Source of the DNA: an uncultured Acidobacteriia bacterium | GTDB taxonomy: Bacteria; Acidobacteriota; Terriglobia; Bryobacterales; Bryobacteraceae | Length of the DNA: 64,000 nt | Assembly: GCA_903828455.1 (NCBI GenBank) | Contig: CAIKMJ010000027.1 | Span: forward strand, 62,001-126,000 | Direction: 5' to 3' | In this document: in pieces, positions 8,157 to 17,133 of the stretch | How the letters are laid out: each line of letters begins with the position of its first letter | How positions within the stretch are numbered: the first letter of the stretch is position 1 | Notes under the pieces: generated by a model | What the model saw: the letters and a program-made list of their open reading frames with translations, nothing else | Databases searched by the model: none | What the model was told of the DNA's origin: nothing | Program-made: the position numbers and the translations under genes

Positions 8157-8966
8157 TTATAGCGAACCGGCATCGTCCGCCCAGTGGTTCAGCGGTCCCG
8201 CGCCGCGTCCAAGGCCGGGGCTGGTGGCGATGGCAGCATCGATGAAGCGCTTGGCGCGGCGAACGGCTTCTTCGATGGCGACGCCGCGCGCCAGCAGCGC
8301 TGTGATGGCGGCGGAATAGGTGCAGCCGGTGCCGTGGGTGTGGCGCGTGAGGATGCGGGGCGAGGCGTATTCGGTGAAGCGGCCGCCGCACCAGAGGATG
8401 TCGATGGCATCCTGACCCTGACTGAGATGGCCGCCCTTCACGAGCACGGCCCGGGCGCCGAGGGCGGCGATGCGGCGAGCGGCTTCACGCATGTCCTGGG
8501 TGGTGGCGACTTCGATGCCGGCCAGGCGCGCGGCTTCGGCGAGGTTCGGGGTGACGAGCGCGGCCTGGCCGATGAGGCGCTGCAGGGCGGCCGCGGCGGA
8601 GGCGTCGGCGAGGGCCGGGCCGTGAGAGCTGAGCATGACCGGATCGACGACGAGCGGGAAGGCGAGGCGGCGGGTGGCGCTGGCGTCGGCGAATGAATCG
8701 ACGATGGCATCGATGATGGCGGCGGTGCCGAGGGCGCCCGTCTTGACGGCCTGCGGGGGAAGGTCTTCGAAGACGGCATCGATCTGTTCGGCGACCAGGG
8801 CGGCGTCGAGCGTTTCGACGCGCGACATCCGCACGGTGTTCTGCACGGTGATCAGCGTGACGACGGCGGTGCCGTAGACGCCGAAGCGGTGGAAGGTCTT
8901 GAGGTCGGCCTGAATGCCGGCGCCGCCGCCGGGGTCCGAGCCTGCGATGGTGAGCGCGACGGGCAC
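8157..8966 (-). CDS. thiD: Hydroxymethylpyrimidine/phosphomethylpyrimidine kinase
   Basis: 269 aa, normal for ThiD. It opens with the hallmark ALTIAGSDPGGGAGIQADLKT and continues with YGTAVVTLITVQNT. It has VKGGHL in the middle and the ribokinase-like ATP/anion-hole signature HGTGCTYSAAITALLA near the C-terminus, containing the catalytic Cys. The enzyme phosphorylates HMP and HMP-phosphate to the pyrimidine pyrophosphate used in thiamine synthesis, in the cytosol. No other thi gene is nearby. Its start lies 1 bp after the stop of the DinB-family gene, so it is probably cotranscribed with it. Confidence 0.93.
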   Translation of the reverse strand: MPVALTIAGSDPGGGAGIQADLKTFHRFGVYGTAVVTLITVQNTVRMSRVETLDAALVAEQIDAVFEDLPPQAVKTGALGTAAIIDAIVDSFADASATRRLAFPLVVDPVMLSSHGPALADASAAAALQRLIGQAALVTPNLAEAARLAGIEVATTQDMREAARRIAALGARAVLVKGGHLSQGQDAIDILWCGGRFTEYASPRILTRHTHGTGCTYSAAITALLARGVAIEEAVRRAKRFIDAAIATSPGLGRGAGPLNHWADDAGSL

Positions 8967-8967
8967 G

Positions 8968-9474
8968 TCAGTTCAGCTTGCCCATGCCGGGCTGAAAGAT
9001 TTGTGTGCGCAGGAGGTCGGCGAGCTGGCGGACGTGGCTGAGGTCGTGGTGAGCCCAGGCGTTGAGCAGCTGTTCGAAGGTGAACTCGCCGCAGCTTTCA
9101 TGGACGCCTTTGCGCGAGAGCACGAGGGGATCGAGGCTGGCGAGCAGTTCGAGGTTGTCTTCGCGCTGCTCCTCCCAGTGGGCGAAGGATTCTTCGGCTT
9201 CGCGGCCGGAATAGGTGCCGGCGGCGTAGAAGGCGTCCTGATCGTAATCGGCGAAGAGGGGCGCGTCTTCGGCGAGTATGCGGTCGAGGCGGGCGCGGAA
9301 GCAGTGGCCTTCGACGTGGGAAAGATGCTCCAGCATTTCGGCGATGGACCAGCGGCCGGGGCCGGGGCTCCACTCGGTCTGCTGTTCGTGAAGGCCGGCC
9401 ATGAGGGCGCGGAAGATTTCCGGGGTGGCGGCGAGCTGATCGAGAGCGGGGTGGGTGAGTTTGGGTTTGGGCAT
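8968..9474 (-). CDS. DinB family protein (four-helix metal-binding bundle)
   Basis: 168 aa with the helical pattern of DinB/YfiT-like proteins. The probable metal-ligand histidines sit in IAEMLEHLSHVEGH (first helix pair) and in NAWAHHDLSHVRQL (last helix). DinB-family proteins act as metal-dependent thiol transferases or remain uncharacterised; the specific activity here is unknown. It lies within the minus-strand operon between tsaE and thiD, 1 bp from thiD. Confidence 0.85.
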   Translation of the reverse strand: MPKPKLTHPALDQLAATPEIFRALMAGLHEQQTEWSPGPGRWSIAEMLEHLSHVEGHCFRARLDRILAEDAPLFADYDQDAFYAAGTYSGREAEESFAHWEEQREDNLELLASLDPLVLSRKGVHESCGEFTFEQLLNAWAHHDLSHVRQLADLLRTQIFQPGMGKLN

Positions 9475-9505
9475 GGGTGGCCTGGGTATGGTTTCTTTTC
9501 GAGCG

Positions 9506-9940
9506 CTATTCGACTGGCGTCACGACGATTTCCCGCGATTCGTCTTCGAGCGGGCGGAGGCGGATTTCGGTGCGGCGGCGCGGCAGCAGGGCGGGGAAGC
9601 GCTCGGCCCATTCGAGGAGCACGAGCGCGCCGCCGCCGAAGAGTTCGTCGAGGCCGAGGCTTTCCACCTCGCGAGGTTCATCGAGCCGGTAGAGATCGAT
9701 GTGATAGACGACGTCCGGCGAATGCTGGCCGCCGTACTGGTGAATGAGCGTGAAGGTGGGGCTGGAGACTTCGTCGATGGTGGCGACGCGGCGGCCTTCC
9801 ACGATGCCTTTGGCCAGCGTTGTTTTGCCGGCGCCGAGGTTGCCGATGAGCAGGACGGCGCCGCGGAGTGCGGGCGCGAGGCGGCGGCCGAGGGCGATGG
9901 TCTCCTCTTCAGTCCGGGTCGTGAAGGTTTGTGATTCCAC
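9506..9940 (-). CDS. tsaE: tRNA threonylcarbamoyladenosine biosynthesis ATPase TsaE
   Basis: 144 aa from the GTG at 9940. The P-loop is GNLGAGKTTLAKG, followed by SSPTFTLIHQY, the HIDLYRLDEP switch motif and LVLLEWAERFP, all diagnostic of TsaE. It is the ATPase of the TsaBDE complex that makes t6A37 on ANN-decoding tRNAs. The track ORF starts further upstream, but family length and a GAGG element upstream of the GTG favour 9940. The gene then overlaps the 3' end of nnr by 32 bp. nnr-tsaE adjacency is common in bacteria. Confidence 0.92.
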   Translation of the reverse strand: MESQTFTTRTEEETIALGRRLAPALRGAVLLIGNLGAGKTTLAKGIVEGRRVATIDEVSSPTFTLIHQYGGQHSPDVVYHIDLYRLDEPREVESLGLDELFGGGALVLLEWAERFPALLPRRRTEIRLRPLEDESREIVVTPVE

Positions 9941-11495
9941 CGATTGCCTCGCCGAAAGTTTCGAAAAGATCTGTTGCCAGCACGGCCTGTTCGCCGCGTT
10001 GAGCCGCGGCAAGTTCGCCGGCTTTGCCGTGCAGGAAGACGGCTCCGGCAATGGCGTGCTCGCCGAGGCCGGGGTGCTGGGCGAGCAGAGCGGCGATCAT
10101 GCCGCAGAGTACATCGCCGGTGCCGCCTTTGGCGAGGGCGGGTGAGCCGGTGGGGTTGATCCAGACGCGGCCGTCGGGAAAGGCGAGCAGGGTGCGTTCG
10201 CCTTTGAGTACGACGGTGACGCCGGATTGGGACAGCGCGCGGGCCGCCGCGATGCGGTCCGCCTGAATTTCGGGGATGGTGCGGCCGGTGAGGCGCGCCA
10301 TTTCGCCCGGGTGCGGGGTGAGGATGCGGGGATGGCGCGGCGTGCTCCACGTTGTGCCGGCGATGGCGTTGAGGCCGTCGGCATCGAGGACGAGCGGCAT
10401 TTCCAGTTCGCCGAACAGTTGCCAGGCGAGTTCGCGCGTCTCGTCATGGGTGCCGATGCCGGGGCCGAGCGCGGTGAGCGTGCGGGTGGAGGCCAGTTCG
10501 AGGATGCGCGGCAGAGCGGCGAGGGCAAGGCCGCCGGATGCGGTTTCGGGCAGCGGTTCGGTCATCAGTTCGGGGCACTGACGCGCGATCTGCGGCAGCA
10601 CCGATTCGGGGCACGCGACGGTGACCAGACCGGCGCCGGCGCGCAGGGCAGCGATGCCCGTCATGGCGGCGGCACCGCTTTTGCCTTTCGAGCCGGCGAC
10701 GACGAGCACGTGGCCGAAGCGGCCTTTGTTTGAGTCCTTCGCGCGCGGCGCGAACAGCGGCGCGAGGCTTTGCGGGGTGACGAGGGCGAGGCGAAGGGCG
10801 GGGTCGCTTTGGTAGAGCGATTCCGGTGAACCGATGGCGGCCACATGAAGCTCGCCCAGCAGGTTGCAGGCGGGCGGCATGGCGTGGCAGAGCTTGGGCG
10901 CGGTGAAGGTGACGGTGGCGTCGGCGCGGACGTAATCGCCGGGCGGGGTGCCGCTGTCGCCGGCGAGGCCGGAGGGGAGGTCGACGGCAACCACTTTGGC
11001 GAGGGGGAAGCGGGTGTTGATGGCGAGGATGGCTTGATGCGCCGCGCCGCTGGCGGCGCCGCGGAGACCGGTGCCGAGCACGGCGTCGACGACGAGCGTT
11101 GCGGTGGCGGTTGCGGTGGAGGTTGCGGTGGAGGTTGCGGAGGTGAATTCGCGGGTTTCGCGAAGTCCCGCGGCGTGCAGCATCCGGAGATTGGCGGCCG
11201 CGTCGCCGGACAGTTCGGCGGGATCGCAGGTGAGCACGACCTGCAGGTGGGCCGGCCGGAAGCGAACGTGCAGGATGCGCGCAATGGCGAGGCCGTCGCC
11301 GCCGTTGTTGCCCTTGCCGCAGACGACGACGATGCGCTGCCGCGAGACGGGCGCAAAACGCGCGGCGAGGAATTCCACGACGCGGTGGGCGGCGTTTTCC
11401 ATCAGGATGAGGCCGGGGATGCCGGCCGCGACGGTGGCGCGGTCGACGGCGCCCATCTGCTCCGGAGTGAGAACTTTGATTGGTTCAGGCATCAT
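9909..11495 (-). CDS. nnr: Bifunctional NAD(P)H-hydrate epimerase / ADP-dependent NAD(P)H-hydrate dehydratase
   Basis: About 528 aa. The N-terminal YjeF epimerase domain (about 1-220) has VVCGKGNNGGDGLAIAR and VDAVLGTGLRG. The C-terminal ribokinase-like dehydratase domain has VVAGSKGKSGAAAMTG, LTPHPGEMARLTG and GGTGDVLCGMIAALLA. Together they repair hydrated NADH and NADPH. The start at 11495 avoids running into the LOG gene, whose stop is at 11527. An unusual Ala/Thr/Ser run (TSATSTATSTATATA) between conserved blocks of the first domain is encoded by a 12-bp tandem repeat and looks like a tolerated loop expansion. Confidence 0.92.
   Translation of the reverse strand: MMPEPIKVLTPEQMGAVDRATVAAGIPGLILMENAAHRVVEFLAARFAPVSRQRIVVVCGKGNNGGDGLAIARILHVRFRPAHLQVVLTCDPAELSGDAAANLRMLHAAGLRETREFTSATSTATSTATATATLVVDAVLGTGLRGAASGAAHQAILAINTRFPLAKVVAVDLPSGLAGDSGTPPGDYVRADATVTFTAPKLCHAMPPACNLLGELHVAAIGSPESLYQSDPALRLALVTPQSLAPLFAPRAKDSNKGRFGHVLVVAGSKGKSGAAAMTGIAALRAGAGLVTVACPESVLPQIARQCPELMTEPLPETASGGLALAALPRILELASTRTLTALGPGIGTHDETRELAWQLFGELEMPLVLDADGLNAIAGTTWSTPRHPRILTPHPGEMARLTGRTIPEIQADRIAAARALSQSGVTVVLKGERTLLAFPDGRVWINPTGSPALAKGGTGDVLCGMIAALLAQHPGLGEHAIAGAVFLHGKAGELAAAQRGEQAVLATDLFETFGEAIGGITNLHDPD
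11101..11136 (-). repeat. 12-bp in-frame tandem repeat inside nnr, three units
   Basis: Read on the plus strand, GCGGTGGCGGTT, GCGGTGGAGGTT and GCGGTGGAGGTT lie head to tail, with a diverged partial unit after them. They encode the Thr/Ala/Ser run in the epimerase domain of nnr. The unit is a multiple of 3. Confidence 0.8.
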
Positions 11496-11526
11496 CTGTG
11501 TATAACTCTGCAACTGAGGGGCCGCA

Positions 11527-12339
11527 TCAGGAGCGGCGACCGCCATTGGCCGGTTCGCCGGGCTTCAGGCTGCTCGAGATTGCCGGAATTTCGGCGTCGG
11601 CCGCTTCGGCGTGTTCGCGCAGGCCCGCCTGGAGAATTTCGAGCGCCTGCTCCGGGGTGTCGGCGAAGTGGAACAGTTCCAGATCTTCGCGCGCGATGGT
11701 GCCGTACTTCACCAGCGCCTCAAAGTTGACCACTTCCTTCCAGAAGGCCGAGCCGTAGAGGACGATGGTGATCTTCTTGGCGAGTTTCTTCGTCTGCACG
11801 AGCGTGAGGATTTCAAACAGCTCGTCCATGGTGCCGAAGCCGCCGGGAAAGACCACGAGGGCCTTGGCGAGATAGGCGAACCAGAACTTGCGCATGAAGA
11901 AGTAGTGGAACTCGAAGTTGAGTTCGCGCGTGATGAAGGGGTTGGGGAACTGTTCGAACGGCAGGCCGATGTTGAGGCCGATGGTTTTGCCGCGCGCATC
12001 GGAGGCGCCGCGGTTGGCCGCTTCCATGATGCCGGGCCCGCCGCCGGAGCAGATGACGAAGCGGTAGGCGCGCTCGCGGAAGGTCTTGGACCAGCGCGTC
12101 AGCATGGCGGCGAGCGTTCGCGCATCGGCGTAATACTGCGCCAGCGGGCCGTCTTCGCGAATGCGCGCCGAGCCGAAGAACACGATGGTGTCGCGCACGC
12201 GCTGGCGGCGGAAGTGCGAGAGCGGTTCCAGATATTCGGACAGGATCCGCATGGGGCGGGCGTCGGGCCCCTTGAGGAAATCGTCGTTCTTATAGGCCAG
12301 AGGCGCGCGCTGCGGCGGGGGAACGGACTGGTCGCTCAT
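11527..12339 (-). CDS. LOG family protein (TIGR00730-type, lysine-decarboxylase-like fold)
   Basis: 270 aa from the ATG at 12339, which overlaps the lpxD stop in an ATGA arrangement; the longer track ORF is therefore rejected. The LOG signatures are present: ICSGGGPGIMEAANRGA and, further on, VFPGGFGTMDELFE (PGGxGTxxE). LOG-domain enzymes hydrolyse cytokinin nucleotide monophosphates or other nucleotide 5'-monophosphates. Larger bacterial members like this one have a broad role or none assigned. It is translationally coupled to lpxD and precedes nnr, so it may belong to general nucleotide housekeeping. Confidence 0.88.
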   Translation of the reverse strand: MSDQSVPPPQRAPLAYKNDDFLKGPDARPMRILSEYLEPLSHFRRQRVRDTIVFFGSARIREDGPLAQYYADARTLAAMLTRWSKTFRERAYRFVICSGGGPGIMEAANRGASDARGKTIGLNIGLPFEQFPNPFITRELNFEFHYFFMRKFWFAYLAKALVVFPGGFGTMDELFEILTLVQTKKLAKKITIVLYGSAFWKEVVNFEALVKYGTIAREDLELFHFADTPEQALEILQAGLREHAEAADAEIPAISSSLKPGEPANGGRRS

Positions 12340-13385
12340 GAGTTGGCTTCGTCTTCCGCAGGCTCGCCGGCGGGCATGTGCTTGTTCAGTTCCCGCGCGT
12401 TTTTCAGTTCCCGAACGGTGCGCAGAATTTCGGGCAGCTTCTGGAAGGCGGTGACGGCGCGCAGCCACTCCGCGGCGTTGAACGCGGGCGAGCCGGACAT
12501 GCGGGAGCCGGCCGGCACATCGCCGCCGATGCCGCTCTGGGCGTAGACGGTGACGCCTTCGTGGATCGTGAGATGGCCCGAAATTCCCACCTGGCCGGCG
12601 AGCAGCACGTTTTTCTCCAGAATCGAGCTGCCGGCAAGGCCGGTCTGGGCGCAGATGATGTTGTCTTCGCCGACGACGCAGGCGTGACCGACCTGGACGA
12701 GACTGTCGATCTTGGCGCCGCGCCTGACGCGTGTTTCGCCGATGGTGGCGCGGTCGATCGAGGTGAGGCTCTGGATTTCGGCGTCGTCCTCGATCACGGT
12801 GACGCCGGACTGCACGATCTTGTGGTGGGAGCCGTCGGCGCGGCGGGCGAAACCGAAGCCGTCGCCGCCGATCACGACGCCGTTCTGCAGGATGACGCGA
12901 TTGCCGACGCGGCAGAATTCGCGGACCACGGAGTGGGAGTGGGCGGTGAAGTCATCGCCGATCTCGGCGCCTTCATAGATGGTGACGTGCGGGTGCAGCA
13001 CCGCGCCCCTGCCGATCCGCACATTTTCGCCCACCGCAACGAAGGCTCCGATGGAGGCGCCCTCGCCGATTACGGCGCTTTCGGCCACCGCGCTCAGGGG
13101 GTGGCGGCCCGGCTTCGGGCGCGGCGGCTGGTAGAAGAGTTCGAGCGCCCGGGCGAAATCGTGGTACGGATTGGCGGAGATCAAAGTGGGGATGCCGCTG
13201 ACCGCCCGCGCGGCGATGACTGCGCTGGCGCGGGTGGTCTTCAGGCGCGGCGCGTACTTCGGGTTGGCGAGGAAGGTGATGTGGCCGTCGCCGGCCTGCT
13301 CCAGCCCGCGGACGCCGGTAATTTCGATTGCGCCGTCCCCTTCGAGTTTCGAATTCAGCGCGACTGCCAGTTCGCTCAGTTTCAT
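12336..13385 (-). CDS. lpxD: UDP-3-O-(3-hydroxyacyl)glucosamine N-acyltransferase
   Basis: 349 aa, the standard LpxD length. An N-terminal uridine-binding domain (about 1-100, with ITFLANPKYAP) precedes a left-handed beta-helix made of hexapeptide repeats such as VIGEGASIGAFVAVGENVRI. The catalytic His lies in the DDFTAHSHSVV region and GGDGFGFA is conserved. It transfers the second acyl chain to the lipid A precursor in the cytosol, which supports a Gram-negative host with LPS. lpxA, lpxB and lpxC are not in the window. It is the first gene of the minus-strand run that ends at 7.9 kb. Confidence 0.93.
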   Translation of the reverse strand: MKLSELAVALNSKLEGDGAIEITGVRGLEQAGDGHITFLANPKYAPRLKTTRASAVIAARAVSGIPTLISANPYHDFARALELFYQPPRPKPGRHPLSAVAESAVIGEGASIGAFVAVGENVRIGRGAVLHPHVTIYEGAEIGDDFTAHSHSVVREFCRVGNRVILQNGVVIGGDGFGFARRADGSHHKIVQSGVTVIEDDAEIQSLTSIDRATIGETRVRRGAKIDSLVQVGHACVVGEDNIICAQTGLAGSSILEKNVLLAGQVGISGHLTIHEGVTVYAQSGIGGDVPAGSRMSGSPAFNAAEWLRAVTAFQKLPEILRTVRELKNARELNKHMPAGEPAEDEANS

Positions 13386-13859
13386 CCATCCAACAGGTTA
13401 GCTGAAGCGGTGGTGGTGCGGTTGGCGGCGCTGCTGAATTCGGGGGGAAGCTGGTCGATCGGTTGAGATATTGAAAAGATAAAGGGTTGCCCGCTGCAAA
13501 AATCAGGTTTCGCTGGATTTGCGTAACAGAAATGCAATTCGCCCATGCTATGTTCAATTGAGTATGTCTCGGTGTTGACGGGACAAGGGGTCACGGACAG
13601 ACACCGGAATTCTGCAAGGCCACAGCGTTCGCGGCCTGAGTGCGTGCGGGTCTGGTGGCGCGGTGCGTTTCGGCTATCGTTTTTTCGTTTCAATCAGTTT
13701 TCGTATGACGGGTATCGATCGCAACAAATCTGCAATTCGGCCGCTCGCCGCGGGTGCGGGCATTTATCCGCTGTGTGTTGAGCGGCGTGGCGATCGGTTT
13801 CCTGTTCCGCAGTATTCATTTTCCAGGTCTTTATTTCCGAAGGAGGTTCAGTCTCACTC
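13386..13859. other. Intergenic region between divergent lpxD and TonB receptor gene
   Basis: 474 bp with visibly lower GC (stretches such as GATATTGAAAAGATAAAG). It must hold promoters for both flanking genes, but I cannot place a convincing -35/-10 pair. Short ORFs here (for example 13545-13781) have no recognisable content. The plus-strand gene has a clear AAGGAGGT ribosome-binding site at 13839-13846. A long 5' untranslated leader for the receptor gene is possible. Confidence 0.6.
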
Positions 13860-16800
13860 ATGACAAAACAAAGCAGACTATTGGCAGTTTTCGCAGCGGC
13901 CCTCGCGCTGACAACAATCGCAACCCGCCAGGCCTATGGCCAGGCCGCAACCGCCGCCATCAGCGGCACCGTACTCGATGCCACGGGCGCAGTGGTGCCC
14001 GGCGCGGAAGTGGAAGTGGTCAACAAGCAGATCGGTGTGGACCGCAAGATCCAGACCAGCGGCGCCGGCGTGTTTACGGCTCCGGATCTGACGCCGGCTT
14101 CCGGCTACACGGTGACGGTCACCAAGACCGGATTCAACAAGTATCAGGTGAATGAATTTTCGCTCGAAGTGGGCCAGGCACTGAGTTTCACCGTGAATCT
14201 GACGGTCGGTTCGGGCGCCACGCAGATCAGCGTGACGAGCGACGCGCCGGTGATTGAAGCCACCAAGACGGACGTTTCCGGGGTGGTGGATTCGCGGCAG
14301 TTGCTCGATTTGCCGATCAACGGCCGCCGCGTGGACAGCTTCGTGCTGCTGCAGCCGGGCGTGACGGCGGACGCCGCGTTCGGTCTGCTTTCCTTCCGCG
14401 GCACCACGGCGGGCAACAGCTTCCTGACCGATGGCGTCGATACGACGAACAATTTCTACGACGAGAATGCCGGCCGCACGCGCACCTATAACATCGCGCA
14501 GGATGCGGTGCAGGAATTCCAGGTGGTCACCAGCAACTTCCTGCCGGAATACGGCAACGCCTCGGGCGGCGTGGTCAACACGATCACCCGCAGCGGGACC
14601 AACGACATTCACGGCACCGGTTACTGGTTCTTCCGGAACCGCACGCTGAATGCGACGGACCCGACGGCGCTGGGCGTCAATCCGCCGGAATGGCGTCACC
14701 AGGCAGGGATCAGCGTTGGCGGTCCGGCCATCAAGAACAAGCTGTTCTACTTCTTTAACGGCGAAGTGACGCGGCGCAACGATCCGATTGTTTCGTCGAA
14801 TATCTCGTCTTCGCTGTTCAACTCGGCGGGCGCGCCCACCGGCGCAATCGACCCGGTGTCGGGTTGCGGCGGCAGTTCGTTCGGCGCAACGAAGGCGACG
14901 GCGGCACAGTGCGCCGCGGCAATTAACTTCCTGAAGTCGCGCGTGGCGCCGCAGCTGGTGCCCCGCAGCGTTGACGTCAACCTGCTGTTCGGCAAGATCG
15001 ATTATCAGATCAACGACCGGAACCGCTTTACGACTGAGATGAACTATCTCGATTTCCATTCGCCCAACGGCATTCAGACGCAGGGCGTGCTGACCAACGG
15101 CGGGGCAGTTGGCAACAACGCGGACACGACGGTGTTTGACCGCACCCTGAAGTCCAGCCTGACCACGGTGGAGGGTTCCAACGCGGTGAACGAACTGCGG
15201 TTCGGCATGTTCAAGGATCGCCAGTACGATCCGGCGAGCCCGAGCCTGTTCCCGGTTACCGGACCGTCGTCCTACTCGATTTCGAGCGGCAGCCTGAGCA
15301 ATATCGGCGTTCCGACCGGATATCCGCGCCTGCATCCCAGCGAGCTGCGCTTCCAGATTTCCGATACGTATGCCAAAACGCTCAGCAAACACGCTCTGAA
15401 GTTCGGCGTGGAGTGGTCGCACACGGAAGATTACGATTACCAGCGTTCCAACCAGTTCGGGACGTACACGTATTCCAACATCAACGCGTTTGCGCTGGAC
15501 TTCAGCAATCCGGTCAACGGCAAGAACTGGACCAGCTACTCGCAGACGTTCGGCAACCCGCTGTGGGACGGCAACGCGCGCAATCTCGGCCTGTTCGCGC
15601 AGGACGAAATTCACGTGACGTCGAATCTGGTGCTGAGCGCCGGCGTGCGCTACGAACACCACACGCTGCCCCAGCCGGCAGCCCCGCAGGCCCTCGGCGC
15701 GCTCAACATTCCGGCCGACTGGCCGCAGGTGGCGACGCTGAATTATCAGGCCAATAACTGGGCGCCCCGCATTGGCGCGGCGTACAGCCTCGACAGCAAG
15801 ACCGTTATCCGCGTCGGCTACGGTATGTTCTACAACCGGTACATTTCGCAGATCACCGACGGTCTGGCGAAGGGCAACGGTTCCTACCAGCCGTCCTACT
15901 CGCTGTCCGCCACGGTGGCCTCGCAGTTTGCGGCGGGCCCGGTGTTCCCCACCTATCTTTCGACGCAGCCGAGCGGCGCGGCGAATGCTCCGACGGTGCA
16001 GTTCAATACGAAGGACTTCCGCAACTCGTACACCGAACAGGCGCAGCTTTCCATTCAGCGCGAGCTGGATAAGAACACCAGCCTGACGGTGTCCGGTATC
16101 TGGAGCCGCGGTCTGCACATCGCCTCGGCGTACAACGCGAATCTTTCGGAACCGACGACCAGCTATACGTATGTGGTCGATAACGCCGCGCTGCAGCCGG
16201 TCGGCAGCTTTACCGTGCCGCTCTACACGCGCGCCAACCTCATCAATCCGAACTACAACAGCGTGATTGCGATGAGTTCGAATGCCAACAGCTGGTACAA
16301 CGGTCTGATCGTGGCGGTCAACCGTCGCTATGCGAGCTGGTTCCAGGGGGCGGCGAACTATACGTGGTCGCACTCGATCGATGACAACCTCGGCGGCGCG
16401 GGCGGCGCCAACGGGTCGAGCGGCATTCTGTTCGCACAGAGCTACCCGACGTCGTTCTACAACAACAACTTTGCGGCGGAAAAGGGCAGCAGCGCGACCG
16501 ACCAGCGTCATCGCCTGGTGCTGACCGGCATCCTGAATCCGAAATTCACGAAGGGCAGCAGCTGGGCCGAACGCAATGTGATCAACGGCTGGCAGGTGTC
16601 GTTCGTTTCGACGTTCGCTTCGGGCTTCCCGCTCAACTCCACGATTGGCGGCGTTTCTTCTTCGACGCTGCCCACGGTGGCGGGGACGTCGCTGTTCGGT
16701 ACGGCCTCGATCAACGGGCTGGGACCCTCCAGCAGCGCTTACAACACGCAGCGCGTGCCGTTCCAGCCGGTTGGCAATGTGGATGTACCGGCGACGTTCC

Positions 16801-17063
16801 GCACGGACGCCCGCATTGCGAAGATCTTCAGCATTCAGGAACGCGTGAAGGTTCAGCTGGCGTTCGAAGCGCAGAACATCTTCAACCACCTGATTGTGGC
16901 GGGCTCCGCTCCGCTGAACGAGCAGGAGTACACGCTGACCAAGCAGGGCACGCAGTCGGTGCTGGTGCCGTACGCGCTGTACGGTCAGATTCTGCAGACG
17001 CAGGGACCGCCGGACGGCACCACCGCCCGCCGCGCCCAGGCGTCGCTCCGCATCACGTTCTAA
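13860..17063 (+). CDS. TonB-dependent receptor with N-terminal carboxypeptidase-regulatory-like domain
   Basis: 1067 aa. The signal peptide ends near AYGQA. A Cna-B/carboxypeptidase-regulatory-like domain follows (about 30-115, with ISGTVLDATGAVVPGAEV), then the plug domain, where PINGRRVDSFVLLQPGV and FLTDGVDTTNNFY stand out. A long beta-barrel ends in terminal Phe (RITF), the usual outer-membrane sorting signal. This is the Oar-like receptor type greatly expanded in Acidobacteria. The substrate is unknown; polysaccharide or peptide uptake is the usual suggestion. It has its own promoter region, a strong ribosome-binding site and a strong terminator, so it is monocistronic. Confidence 0.9.
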   Translation: MTKQSRLLAVFAAALALTTIATRQAYGQAATAAISGTVLDATGAVVPGAEVEVVNKQIGVDRKIQTSGAGVFTAPDLTPASGYTVTVTKTGFNKYQVNEFSLEVGQALSFTVNLTVGSGATQISVTSDAPVIEATKTDVSGVVDSRQLLDLPINGRRVDSFVLLQPGVTADAAFGLLSFRGTTAGNSFLTDGVDTTNNFYDENAGRTRTYNIAQDAVQEFQVVTSNFLPEYGNASGGVVNTITRSGTNDIHGTGYWFFRNRTLNATDPTALGVNPPEWRHQAGISVGGPAIKNKLFYFFNGEVTRRNDPIVSSNISSSLFNSAGAPTGAIDPVSGCGGSSFGATKATAAQCAAAINFLKSRVAPQLVPRSVDVNLLFGKIDYQINDRNRFTTEMNYLDFHSPNGIQTQGVLTNGGAVGNNADTTVFDRTLKSSLTTVEGSNAVNELRFGMFKDRQYDPASPSLFPVTGPSSYSISSGSLSNIGVPTGYPRLHPSELRFQISDTYAKTLSKHALKFGVEWSHTEDYDYQRSNQFGTYTYSNINAFALDFSNPVNGKNWTSYSQTFGNPLWDGNARNLGLFAQDEIHVTSNLVLSAGVRYEHHTLPQPAAPQALGALNIPADWPQVATLNYQANNWAPRIGAAYSLDSKTVIRVGYGMFYNRYISQITDGLAKGNGSYQPSYSLSATVASQFAAGPVFPTYLSTQPSGAANAPTVQFNTKDFRNSYTEQAQLSIQRELDKNTSLTVSGIWSRGLHIASAYNANLSEPTTSYTYVVDNAALQPVGSFTVPLYTRANLINPNYNSVIAMSSNANSWYNGLIVAVNRRYASWFQGAANYTWSHSIDDNLGGAGGANGSSGILFAQSYPTSFYNNNFAAEKGSSATDQRHRLVLTGILNPKFTKGSSWAERNVINGWQVSFVSTFASGFPLNSTIGGVSSSTLPTVAGTSLFGTASINGLGPSSSAYNTQRVPFQPVGNVDVPATFRTDARIAKIFSIQERVKVQLAFEAQNIFNHLIVAGSAPLNEQEYTLTKQGTQSVLVPYALYGQILQTQGPPDGTTARRAQASLRITF

Positions 17064-17079
17064 CCAGACGCAGGACCAG

Positions 17080-17117
17080 AACGGCCGGGATCCCACACCA
17101 GGGATTCCGGCCGTTTT
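17080..17117 (+). terminator. Rho-independent terminator of the TonB receptor gene
   Basis: AACGGCCGGGATCCC, a 6-nt loop ACACCA, and GGGATTCCGGCCGTT form a 15-bp stem with one G-T pair, followed by a short T run. It starts 17 bp after the receptor stop. Because the stem is nearly symmetrical it may also serve the convergent polyketide synthase gene. Confidence 0.85.
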
Positions 17118-17133
17118 GCATTTGCGGCGAGTT

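Noticed and set aside
13545-13863. Small ORFs in the lpxD-TonB intergenic region
   Set aside because: No ribosome-binding site, no recognisable content and poor codon pattern; treated as a promoter or leader region.
13878-17096. 1072-aa minus-strand ORF opposite the TonB receptor
   Set aside because: Arg/His-rich translation with no domain pattern. Long antisense ORFs are common in high-GC genes, and the plus-strand receptor is unmistakable.
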